The notes under the pieces: generated by a model
What the model was told of the DNA's origin: nothing
The model's database searches: none
What the model saw: only the letters and a program-made list of their open reading frames with translations
Translations under genes and position numbers: made by a program
Source: Actinomycetes bacterium
Lineage (GTDB): Bacteria; Actinomycetota; Actinomycetes; Propionibacteriales; Nocardioidaceae
Assembly (NCBI GenBank): GCA_023415395.1
Contig: JAEZKN010000395.1
Span: 1 to 6,444 of the forward strand
Reading direction: 5' to 3'
DNA: 6,444 bases
In this document: positions 1-5,586 of the stretch, piece by piece
Position numbering within the stretch: the first letter of the stretch is position 1
How the letters are laid out: the number at the start of each line of letters is the position of its first letter

Positions 1-2045
1 GAGGCGGACAACTTCCAGTCGCTGGGCGGCCGTTCGCCGTAGGCGCCGTCCTTCTCCAGGGTGAGGCGCTGGGTGCAGGTCACCTCGTTGGTGATCAGGT
101 AGCGGTTGCTGACCTGGGGCAGCTGCACCGTCGCGGTGGTCGTCCCCCGGCGCAGGTCCACGCCGGCCGCCGGGAGGCCGTCGCCGGTGAGAGTGCTGGC
201 CGTGACGACGCACCCGGCCAGCGACGCGTCGATCCGCGTGGTCTCCCCTAGGCCGACCTGGTCACCCAGCCGGTGCCCGCCGTGCCACTCTCCCCAGGTG
301 GGCTCCTCGCCGAGCGCGGGGCTCACGGTCGCGACGGCGTCCAGGCCGGACGGCTGCTCCCCGTGGCGGTGCTCCTGCCCGTTCACGATCCACGTCTTGT
401 CGACCAGCAGGCGCGCGGGCACGTCCAGGCGGTGGTCCTCGACCTCGCCCCGCAGGGAGATGCCCGTGGGCGCCTCCGCCGAGGCGCGGTCCTCGGCGAT
501 GCGCAGGCGCAGGTAGGTGTGGGGCCCGGACGGTGCCGACCCGGCGGGCACCGACCACGTCAGGTCGACCCGGTGCGGCCCACCCGCGGCGCACTCCGCG
601 GTCGTGGAGCGCTCGGACGGGTCGAAGACACCGTTGCCGTTCCAGTCGATCCATCCGGCGACGTACGCCTTGCCCTCCTGGGGGCCGTAGCAGGCGACGC
701 CCTCCACCGTGTAGGACGCGGCGGTCGTCGACGAGAGGGCTGCGAGCGGCAACGTGTAGCCGTCGCGCGCGAGGCTGGACCCGACGAGGCCGTCCTCGTC
801 CCTGGCGCCGTTGACGTCGTCGCCGTCGGCGCCGTCGGTGTGGCGGTGCCGCTGCTCCGCGTCGACGGTCTCACCCAGGAGGGTGCGCTGGGGCAGCTGG
901 TAGCGGGCCACCGGAGCGGTGGAGAGGTTCGTCTGGGTGTTGCGGGTGATCTCGCCGCCGGTCCAGCGCGGCTGCAGGATGGCGCCGGCCTCCTGGTAGC
1001 TGGCCGGGGCGTCGCCGAAGTCGGTGTTGATCACGTAGCCGAGCGCGATGGCGCTGTAGCCGCGGCCCTGGATCTCCACCCGGGCCGAGACGGTGGAGCG
1101 TCCCGCGTCGTTCTGGAGGAAGGCCACCGCCGTCGGCCCGTGCCCGTTCGGGTTGGGGTAGGGCCACGCGTTGCCGCCCTGGTAGGTGCACTCCTGGCCG
1201 TCGACGCCCAGCCGCAGCGAGTCGGCGGCCGGCCACGAGGCGATCGTGGAGGCCTGGGTGCACGTGCGCTCCTGCTCGAGGAGGCGCCAGGTCGCGTTGG
1301 TCTCCGACGACGTCGCCTGCACCCACTCGGGGCCGTTGTTGTTGTCCGTGTTGGCCGTGTTGCGGCCGCTGCTGGCCTCGGCGTCGGCGAACACGATGCC
1401 CTCGAGCGGCACCGCGCGACCGTCGAGGCTGGCGCTGCACGAGAAGTCGAAGGACATGCGCGCGCCGTTTGTCTGCGCCTCACTGACCGAGACCGGGGCG
1501 CTGTCCCGCAGGCCCGGGTTGGGGTTGCCCAGGCCGATCACCATCGAGTTCGGGTTGCGGAAGTCGTCGGGGAACCGCGGCCGGTTGGGGGTGACCGCGT
1601 AGCCCTTCCCGCCCCGGTTGTAGAGGTCGTCCAACGAGTCGCCGGCCCAGCTGCCCGGGGCGTAGGCGACCAGGGGCGGCGTGAGCGTCTGGCCGGTGTT
1701 CGAGCCGTACTGGCCGGTCCCGAGCGACTGCTCCCACCGCAGGCCGCTGGCCGTGCAGTCCACGCGGAGCGTCTGGCTCCCGAGCTGGCGAACCGCCGAC
1801 ACGGTCTTGGAGCTCTGCGGGTTCTGGAGCACGACCTCGTTGTTCCGCGTGCCCCACTGCACCCAGTCGATGACCTCGACGTACTGCCCCTTGCTCGTGG
1901 CGGGGTCGCCGAAGACGGCTTCGGCGGGCTCCGACGGGGAGACCGCTGCCAGCATCCCGAGCGAGACAGCAGCGGTCGCGCAGAAGAGCATCGCTGCGCG
2001 TGGCGTGCTCGCCGCTCCCGCTCGGAGTCGACGGACGAAACCCAT
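1..2045 (-). CDS. Secreted CshA-like fibrillar adhesin with GEVED and prealbumin-like domains (C-terminus beyond window)
   Basis: The frame is open from ATG at 2045 to the left edge, giving 681 visible residues without a stop. AGGGGG lies 5 nt before the ATG and supports this start. Residues 1-43 form a Sec signal peptide: basic MGFVRRLR, hydrophobic core about 17-35, likely cleavage after AEA (43). Residues about 46-340 begin with a GQYVEVIDWVQWG stretch and contain paired cysteines (97, 203, 262, 286); I read this as the non-repetitive region of CshA/CshB-related adhesins. DFGDAPASY (342-350) and a GEVED domain (about 430-542; WIDWNGNGVFDP at 465-476, GEVEDHRL at 533-540) follow. From about 546, LLVDKTWIVNG opens a prealbumin-like (SpaA-type) domain with GCVVTA at 611-616. 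Such modules occur in cell-surface proteins that mediate attachment. A C-terminal anchor (LPXTG or membrane helix) would lie outside the window. Third positions are nearly all G/C. Surface protein: sure; CshA assignment: moderately sure. Confidence 0.85.
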   Translation of the reverse strand, partial: MGFVRRLRAGAASTPRAAMLFCATAAVSLGMLAAVSPSEPAEAVFGDPATSKGQYVEVIDWVQWGTRNNEVVLQNPQSSKTVSAVRQLGSQTLRVDCTASGLRWEQSLGTGQYGSNTGQTLTPPLVAYAPGSWAGDSLDDLYNRGGKGYAVTPNRPRFPDDFRNPNSMVIGLGNPNPGLRDSAPVSVSEAQTNGARMSFDFSCSASLDGRAVPLEGIVFADAEASSGRNTANTDNNNGPEWVQATSSETNATWRLLEQERTCTQASTIASWPAADSLRLGVDGQECTYQGGNAWPYPNPNGHGPTAVAFLQNDAGRSTVSARVEIQGRGYSAIALGYVINTDFGDAPASYQEAGAILQPRWTGGEITRNTQTNLSTAPVARYQLPQRTLLGETVDAEQRHRHTDGADGDDVNGARDEDGLVGSSLARDGYTLPLAALSSTTAASYTVEGVACYGPQEGKAYVAGWIDWNGNGVFDPSERSTTAECAAGGPHRVDLTWSVPAGSAPSGPHTYLRLRIAEDRASAEAPTGISLRGEVEDHRLDVPARLLVDKTWIVNGQEHRHGEQPSGLDAVATVSPALGEEPTWGEWHGGHRLGDQVGLGETTRIDASLAGCVVTASTLTGDGLPAAGVDLRRGTTTATVQLPQVSNRYLITNEVTCTQRLTLEKDGAYGERPPSDWKLSA

Positions 2046-2050
2046 GAATG

Positions 2051-2056
2051 CCCCCT
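2051..2056 (-). promoter_or_regulatory. Shine-Dalgarno site of the adhesin gene
   Basis: Reads AGGGGG on the minus strand, with 5 nt between it and the ATG at 2045. It is the best ribosome binding site in the window and fixes the adhesin start just before the signal peptide. Confidence 0.7.
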
Positions 2057-2067
2057 AGCATTGCTAG
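2055..2067. repeat. Small palindrome next to the adhesin Shine-Dalgarno site
   Basis: CTAGCA-T-TGCTAG is a perfect 6-bp inverted repeat around one base. On the minus strand it lies in the predicted 5' leader of the adhesin mRNA and shares two bases with the AGGGGG ribosome site. It also overlaps the outer four bases of the upstream operator palindrome. It could form a weak RNA hairpin with a tiny loop or be a further protein-binding half-site; neither is demonstrated. Confidence 0.35.
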
Positions 2068-2090
2068 ACGTTCGTCTAGAAGAACATAAA
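2061..2090 (+). promoter_or_regulatory. Possible divergent promoter toward the MFS gene
   Basis: TTGCTA (2061-2066) and CATAAA (2085-2090) are 18 bp apart, each matching four of six consensus bases. If used, the MFS mRNA would have a leader of about 220 nt. No better -10/-35 pair was seen nearer to 2316, but actinobacterial promoters are variable, so this is tentative. Confidence 0.25.
2064..2079. promoter_or_regulatory. Operator-like palindrome 1 (TetR-type)
   Basis: CTAGACG-TT-CGTCTAG is a perfect inverted repeat with 7-bp arms around a TT centre. It covers the predicted transcription start of the adhesin promoter and lies in the -35/spacer region of the weaker plus-strand promoter. The size and symmetry fit operators of TetR-family repressors; the TAGAC core also resembles the TAGACC boxes of NemR-like regulators. 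Which protein binds cannot be read from the window. Confidence 0.6.
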
Positions 2091-2111
2091 CGAACGTCTA
2101 GACCAGTCCAA
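2083..2111 (-). promoter_or_regulatory. Predicted sigma-70-type promoter of the adhesin gene
   Basis: On the minus strand, TTGGAC (2111-2106) is followed after 17 bp by TATGTT (2088-2083). Both boxes are close to the housekeeping consensus and the spacing is ideal. The start would fall near 2076, giving a leader of about 30 nt. Operator 2 fills the spacer and operator 1 covers the start, a classical repression layout. Confidence 0.5.
2086..2101. promoter_or_regulatory. Operator-like palindrome 2 (TetR-type)
   Basis: ATAAACGAACGTCTAG matches the reverse complement of palindrome 1 at 14 of 16 positions; the differences are at 2086 and 2089. The centres are 22 bp apart, about two helical turns, so two dimers would sit on the same DNA face. 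It overlaps the end of the adhesin -10 box and the -35/-10 spacer, and also covers the start region of the plus-strand promoter. Confidence 0.55.
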
Positions 2112-2315
2112 CTCGGGGGTTGCGGGCCCGGGCCACTCCGTGAGCCAGGACACCATCCGGGTCGACGCCAGCTGCCTCTGCGACCCGAGGACACCTCCGC
2201 GCCGCGTCGCCCGGGCGCTCATCCCAGCCAGCGGGGGCCGCACACGCCCGTGTTCGGTCTCCCGGGCCGAACCGGTCAAGCGCTGCGTCGTGGGACGTGG
2301 TGCAACACTCGAAGC
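2112..2315. other. Remainder of the divergent intergenic region
   Basis: About 200 bp between the promoter/operator cluster and the MFS start. Short frames exist on both strands, but none has a ribosome site, a recognisable domain or consistent codon use. No convincing ribosome site precedes the MFS ATG. I see no terminator or riboswitch-like fold. Confidence 0.4.
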
Positions 2316-3905
2316 ATGGCCTCACCCAGGGCTGACAGCGGCCCGCTGTTGACCCGCCGAGAGCTGGCGGCCCTGCTGACCATCGGGTTCGGCGTCTCCC
2401 TGGTGATCATGGACGCGACGATCGTCAACGTCGCCCTCCCCGTCGTCATCGACGACCTCGACCTGACCGCCACCGAGGCGCAGTGGATGAACGCCGTCTA
2501 CGCGCTCGTGTTCGCCGCGCTGCTCATCACCGTAGGCCGGATCGGCGACTTGAAGGGCCGCCGGCTGCTCTTCGGGATCGGCCTCGTGATCTTCATGGTG
2601 GCGTCGATCTTCGCCGGGCTCTCGGTCAACGGGAAGATGCTCATCGCGGCGCGTCTCGTGCAGGGCATCGGCGCGGCGATGGTCATGCCGACAACCCTCT
2701 CGAGCCTCAATGCCCTGTTCGTCGGCCGGGCCCGCACCGTCGCGTTCGCGGTCTACGGCTCGGCCATCGGCGGCATGGCGGCGATCGGCCCTCTGCTCGG
2801 CGGCTGGTTCGCGACCGACTTCTCCTGGCGGTGGGCGTTCTGGATCAACATCCCGGTGGGGCTGCTCGTGCTCTTCGGGATCATCAAGGCCCTGCCCGAG
2901 ACGCGTGACCCGTCAGCTCGGCCGAGCGGGGACGTGCTGGGCATCGTGCTGACCATGGTGGGCATGGGCGCGACCGTGTTCGCACTGATCGAGTCCAGGA
3001 ACTACGGCTGGTGGCGGCGGGACGACGGCGACATCTCGCCGGTGCCGATCGTGCTGACCATCGGAGTGCTGTCGTTGGCGTACTTCGTGTGGCACGAACG
3101 GCGTCGCACCGCGCACGGGAAGGCCGCGCTGGTCGACCTGAAGCTGTTCCTGATCCCGACATTCAGCGCCGGCATGCTGGCGGCGCTCATCGTGGCACTG
3201 GGCGAGTTCGGCCTGCTCTTCACCCTGCCGCTGCTCCTGCAGGGTGCCCTCGGCTACACCGCTCTGCAGACCGGCTGGGTCATCCTCGCGCTGGCCATGG
3301 GAACGTTCCTCGTCTCGAGCGTCCTGCCGCGGCTGGAGAAGCATCTGAGCCAGCGGACCGTCGTGCAGATCGGTCTCGCGCTCGAGGCCACCGCCGTCGG
3401 AGCACTCGCGATCGTCATGTCCCGCAACGTGCCCTGGTGGCAGCTGGTCGGGTGCCTCTTCGTCTACGGCGTGGGGGTCGGCATGGCGACCGCCCAGCTG
3501 ACCTCGCTGCTGCTCAAGGACGTGCCGATCGACGAGAGCGGTCAGGCCTCGGGCCTGCAGTCCAGCGGACGACAGCTCGGCTCGGCGCTCGGCGTGGCTG
3601 TGCTCGGCGGCCTGCTCATCGCCAACCTCGGGCGCGCCACCGAGGCCAACCTGAAGGCGCTCTCCCTGCCGCCGGAGACCGTCACCAAGATCTCCGACGC
3701 CGTCTCCAACTCCGCGGGTGCCGCGATCCCCGAGCTGCAGGGCCGGACCGGCTCGACGGCCATCGTCGACGCCGCCAGCGACGCCATGGTCCACGCCAGC
3801 CAGCTCACCACCGGCTTCGCCGCCGCCGCCCTGTTCATCGGGCTGCTCGCCACGTTCCGTCTGCCGAAGACGAGCAACGCGGACCAGGAGGAGCCGCCGG
3901 CCTGA
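2316..3905 (+). CDS. MFS multidrug exporter, DHA2 family (EmrB/QacA type, 14 helices)
   Basis: The 529-residue inner-membrane protein is predicted to export toxic compounds or drugs in exchange for protons. Helix 1 carries the DHA2 signature with a buried acid, IMDATIVNVALP (31-42, Asp33). Motif A is GRIGDLKGRR (74-83) in the helix 2-3 loop; motif B is RLVQGIGAA (113-121, Arg113); motif C, the antiporter signature in helix 5, is GSAIGGMAAIGPLLGGW (148-164). The length and number of hydrophobic stretches fit the 14-helix class. An extracytoplasmic loop at about 440-495 precedes the last helix, and a short acidic tail ends the protein. The same frame stays open upstream to 273, but that stretch lies antisense to the adhesin and reads as arginine/glycine/valine-rich non-globular sequence; homology begins just after ATG 2316. 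The ribosome site is weak (GAAG at 2311). Likely controlled by the paired operators upstream. The substrate cannot be predicted. Confidence 0.93.
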   Translation: MASPRADSGPLLTRRELAALLTIGFGVSLVIMDATIVNVALPVVIDDLDLTATEAQWMNAVYALVFAALLITVGRIGDLKGRRLLFGIGLVIFMVASIFAGLSVNGKMLIAARLVQGIGAAMVMPTTLSSLNALFVGRARTVAFAVYGSAIGGMAAIGPLLGGWFATDFSWRWAFWINIPVGLLVLFGIIKALPETRDPSARPSGDVLGIVLTMVGMGATVFALIESRNYGWWRRDDGDISPVPIVLTIGVLSLAYFVWHERRRTAHGKAALVDLKLFLIPTFSAGMLAALIVALGEFGLLFTLPLLLQGALGYTALQTGWVILALAMGTFLVSSVLPRLEKHLSQRTVVQIGLALEATAVGALAIVMSRNVPWWQLVGCLFVYGVGVGMATAQLTSLLLKDVPIDESGQASGLQSSGRQLGSALGVAVLGGLLIANLGRATEANLKALSLPPETVTKISDAVSNSAGAAIPELQGRTGSTAIVDAASDAMVHASQLTTGFAAAALFIGLLATFRLPKTSNADQEEPPA

Positions 3906-4352
3906 AGTGGCGAGTCAGCCCGCGGCCCCTCGGTGCAGCAAGCCCCGGGTGCCGCCGCACACGACCCGACAGCTCAGCACCATCGCACTCATCTCCTGCA
4001 GTGAGGGTGATCGCAGATTCGCGCCCGTTCGAGCGTCACGGGTTTGCAGGTTCGTGAATCGTCATCAGCCAGCCCGGGTGAGCAGCTGGGTGGCAGGAAG
4101 CACAAGGAGGCGTGGTGTGTCCCGCACGCTGTGGGACACACCTCCGGCAGGACACCCGTGGTCGGAGAGGTCGTTGAACGACGCAGCCAGCCACGGCACG
4201 CGGAACGTGTCGCCGACCCGGAGCCGCACGCCGGGGCCGTTGTCGGGAGCGGTCCGAGAGCGCGACACCAGCTGCGAGCACCTGGTCGACCTCCGGGTTC
4301 CTCGCGGGCAAATCGGTGGTTCCGGACGGCCACGATTGAAAGACTTCCGCCC
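3906..4352. other. 447-bp gap without a confident gene
   Basis: This stretch lies between the exporter stop and the GNAT start. It contains a strong hairpin at 4114-4142. A minus-strand frame at 4065-4268 (GTG start, 67 residues) has G or C in nearly every third position across about 4150-4245, unlike the opposite strand, which hints at a small gene or the worn remains of one; no domain is recognisable and no ribosome site is well placed. The plus-strand GNAT frame is also open back to 4044, but that part lacks GNAT homology and coding-like codon use. The rest shows nothing identifiable. Confidence 0.4.
4114..4142. terminator. Strong 10-bp hairpin, possible terminator
   Basis: GGTGTGTCCC (4114-4123) and GGGACACACC (4133-4142) are perfectly complementary around a 9-nt loop. 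It lies about 210 nt after the exporter stop and about 210 nt before the GNAT start. No T-run follows, as is common for termination hairpins in GC-rich actinobacteria. It could instead be an operator or a small-RNA fold. Confidence 0.4.
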
Positions 4353-4997
4353 ATGAACTCGGCCATGAGCTCGGCTCCACCGATCGACTTCTCGAACAAG
4401 CCAGTGCTGAACGGCGAGCTTGTGACCCTGCGGCCGGTGACGGTCGATGACGTGCCCGTGCTGCACGCCGCCATGAACGACGCAGAAGCAGCCATGCTGA
4501 CCGGCCTGGTCCACAGCCTCGCCGAAGTCGGGGAAGAACGATGGAGCAGAGCAGACCTGGAGGCGATCTACGGGCGCTGGACCGAGGCCTCGGACCGGAT
4601 TGTGTGGGCCATCGTCGACAACAGCTCAGGGACGGTGGTCGGCGAATCGGTCCTCAACGACCTCGACGTCGCAAACCGCTCCTGTGGGTTCCGCATCTGG
4701 ATCTCCGGGGCCCGTGATCGGGGCCTGGGCACCGAAGCAACCCGGCTCACGATGCGGCACGCGTTCGAGGACCAGCAGCTGAATCGGGTCGAGCTCGAGG
4801 TCTACGACTTCAACCCTCGCGCCCGCCACGTCTACGAGAAGGTCGGCTTCGTCCACGAGGGTACGAAGCGGCAGGCCCTCCGATTCGAGAACGACTGGGT
4901 CGACGCCCACGACATGTCCATCCTCGCGAGCGAGTGGGCCGAACACCGCGGGTACGTGGTTCCGAGTGCGGGCACCGGCGGCAGCGGCTCGCGCTGA
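4353..4997 (+). CDS. GNAT N-acetyltransferase, RimJ/RimL-like
   Basis: The 214-residue cytoplasmic enzyme is predicted to transfer acetyl from acetyl-CoA to an amino group of a protein N-terminus or small molecule. VTLRPVTVDDV (24-34) is the usual first strand of the RimJ/RimL branch. The acetyl-CoA pyrophosphate-binding loop (motif A) is RDRGLGT (121-127), with the helix ATRLTMRHAF after it. LNRVELEVYDFNPRARHVYEKVGF (143-166) supplies the conserved strand, Asn154 and the YEKVGF motif. An expected acidic/aromatic end strand (WVDAHDMSIL, 182-191) follows, then a short glycine/serine tail. ATG 4353 was chosen because homology begins about 20 residues later and the frame further upstream is not coding-like; ATG 4365 is possible. 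GAAAG at 4338-4342 is a weak ribosome site. Codon use is less biased than in the neighbours and includes a rare AGA (4548-4550). Alone in its transcription unit as far as can be seen; substrate unknown. Confidence 0.88.
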   Translation: MNSAMSSAPPIDFSNKPVLNGELVTLRPVTVDDVPVLHAAMNDAEAAMLTGLVHSLAEVGEERWSRADLEAIYGRWTEASDRIVWAIVDNSSGTVVGESVLNDLDVANRSCGFRIWISGARDRGLGTEATRLTMRHAFEDQQLNRVELEVYDFNPRARHVYEKVGFVHEGTKRQALRFENDWVDAHDMSILASEWAEHRGYVVPSAGTGGSGSR

Positions 4998-5157
4998 GCG
5001 GCGCGCCGGACAGTCCAGTGCACGATGACGGCCGCTCTGCCAACTCTCGTGGAGCGCCGAGAACGGCCTGCGGCATACTGGCGGCGGATCGAAAGGTGCC
5101 GGCGGGACCACACGGGCGTCGTTCCCATGTATCTCCCGACTGTCTTTCCGATCCTCC
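4998..5157. other. Intergenic region before tRNA-Arg
   Basis: 160 bp with no supported gene. CGGCGCGCCG (4999-5008) just after the GNAT stop is a perfect 10-bp palindrome but has no loop or T-run. CATACT at 5074-5079 is a possible -10 box for the tRNA without a clear -35 partner. Confidence 0.3.
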
Positions 5158-5231
5158 GCCTCCGTAGCTCAGCTGGATAGAGCATCGGCCTTCTAATCCG
5201 ACGGTCGCAGGTTCGAGTCCTGCCGGGGGCG
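5158..5231 (+). tRNA. tRNA-Arg (anticodon UCU)
   Basis: It folds as a full cloverleaf. Acceptor stem GCCTCCG (5158-5164) pairs with CGGGGGC (5224-5230), with one T-G wobble. The D arm is GCTC/GAGC (5167-5170, 5180-5183). The anticodon loop CTTCTAA (5190-5196) holds TCT at 5192-5194. The T arm is GCAGG/CCTGC with loop TTCGAGT. The discriminator is G (5231), and only CC follows, so the CCA end must be added by enzyme. Anticodon UCU reads AGA (and AGG by wobble), rare codons in a GC-rich genome. The D loop carries the A expected for arginine identity. The top pair of the anticodon stem next to the loop (5189 C with 5197 T) is not Watson-Crick. Confidence 0.95.
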
Positions 5232-5251
5232 CCGCGTGCGCGTCGCACGGG

Positions 5252-5280
5252 CCCCGGGGGTTCATCACCCCCCGCCGGGG
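5252..5280 (+). terminator. GC-rich hairpin downstream of tRNA-Arg
   Basis: GGGGG (5256-5260) pairs with CCCCC (5268-5272) around a 7-nt loop. An outer CCCC (5252-5255) can pair with GGGG (5277-5280) across a small bulge. It lies 20 nt after the tRNA end and has no T-run. A terminator or processing stop for the tRNA transcript is the simplest reading. Confidence 0.4.
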
Positions 5281-5319
5281 TGAGTGTCGGCTCGGGCGGG
5301 GCGGGTTACCTCCCGGTCA

Positions 5320-5376
5320 GCCGGGCCACCCGCTCCACCAGGTGAGCCCTCACCCGCGCTGGAGTGGTGGCCCGGC
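5320..5376 (-). terminator. Nested 57-bp palindrome after the glycosyltransferase operon
   Basis: The outer arms pair GCCGGGCCACC (5320-5330) with GGTGGCCCGGC (5366-5376); after a small bulge CTCCA (5333-5337) pairs with TGGAG (5360-5364). Inside the loop a second hairpin, GGTGAG-CC-CTCACC (5341-5354), is also perfect. It begins 12 bp past the stop of the last minus-strand gene, which suggests a terminator or mRNA 3' stabiliser. No T-run follows. A repeated palindromic element found elsewhere in the genome is the alternative. Confidence 0.5.
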
Positions 5377-5388
5377 GCCTGCCGGGTG

Positions 5389-5586
5389 CTACTCCTGCGA
5401 GCCGAGGTCCTCGTCGCTGGTCGGCAGGATGTCGGGGTCCGGGTCCACGTACGGCTTGCGCTCGGCCGGGTCGAAGTCGGCCTGCTCGGGGCGGTTGAGG
5501 TGGTCCTCGGGCACCACGTCCGCGTCCTGGACGTCCTCGGTGGCCTCGGGGAGCTTCTCGACCTTCTGGATCTGCGGTTCGGTCAT
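5389..5586 (-). CDS. Small acidic, proline-rich protein of unknown function
   Basis: This is a 65-residue protein I do not recognise. Twenty residues are Asp or Glu against five Lys/Arg, and nine are Pro; a run of DPDPD sits at 48-52 and an acidic SDEDLGSQE end follows. It has no signal peptide, cysteine or hydrophobic segment, so it is probably cytoplasmic and largely disordered. Its ATG overlaps the stop of the upstream glycosyltransferase as ATGA, and no good ribosome site stands alone, so translation is likely coupled. Consistent codon use and a conserved-operon type overlap argue that it is real. A role as a partner of the glycosyltransferase is only inferred from position. Confidence 0.65.
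   Translation of the reverse strand: MTEPQIQKVEKLPEATEDVQDADVVPEDHLNRPEQADFDPAERKPYVDPDPDILPTSDEDLGSQE

Noticed and set aside
2098..2325. Minus-strand frames in the divergent gap with SARATRR and VAEAAGVDPDGVL strings, like bits of a TetR DNA-binding domain
   Set aside because: The two strings are in different frames and only about 12 codons apart, where a TetR protein has nearly 30 residues between them. No start, helix pattern or continuation; likely chance in GC-rich DNA.
3011..4057. Long plus-strand frame overlapping the exporter
   Set aside because: It is an Arg/Ala-rich shadow in another frame of the exporter gene, without motifs of its own.
4044..4352. N-terminal extension of the GNAT protein by 103 residues
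   Set aside because: The extension has weak third-position bias, no recognisable domain, and crosses the strong hairpin at 4114-4142. GNAT homology starts after 4353.
4810..5268. Minus-strand frames across the tRNA with AGLEPATVGLEGRCSIQLSYG and RTRTCDRRIRRPMLYPAELR strings
   Set aside because: These peptide strings are the antisense translation of a tRNA gene, widely mis-annotated as proteins. The cloverleaf explains the conservation.
5158..5400. tRNA-Arg as an integration site, with CCTGCCGGG repeated near 5378
   Set aside because: The repeat is only 9 bp, no integrase or mobile gene is present, and the genes on both sides look like ordinary chromosomal ones.
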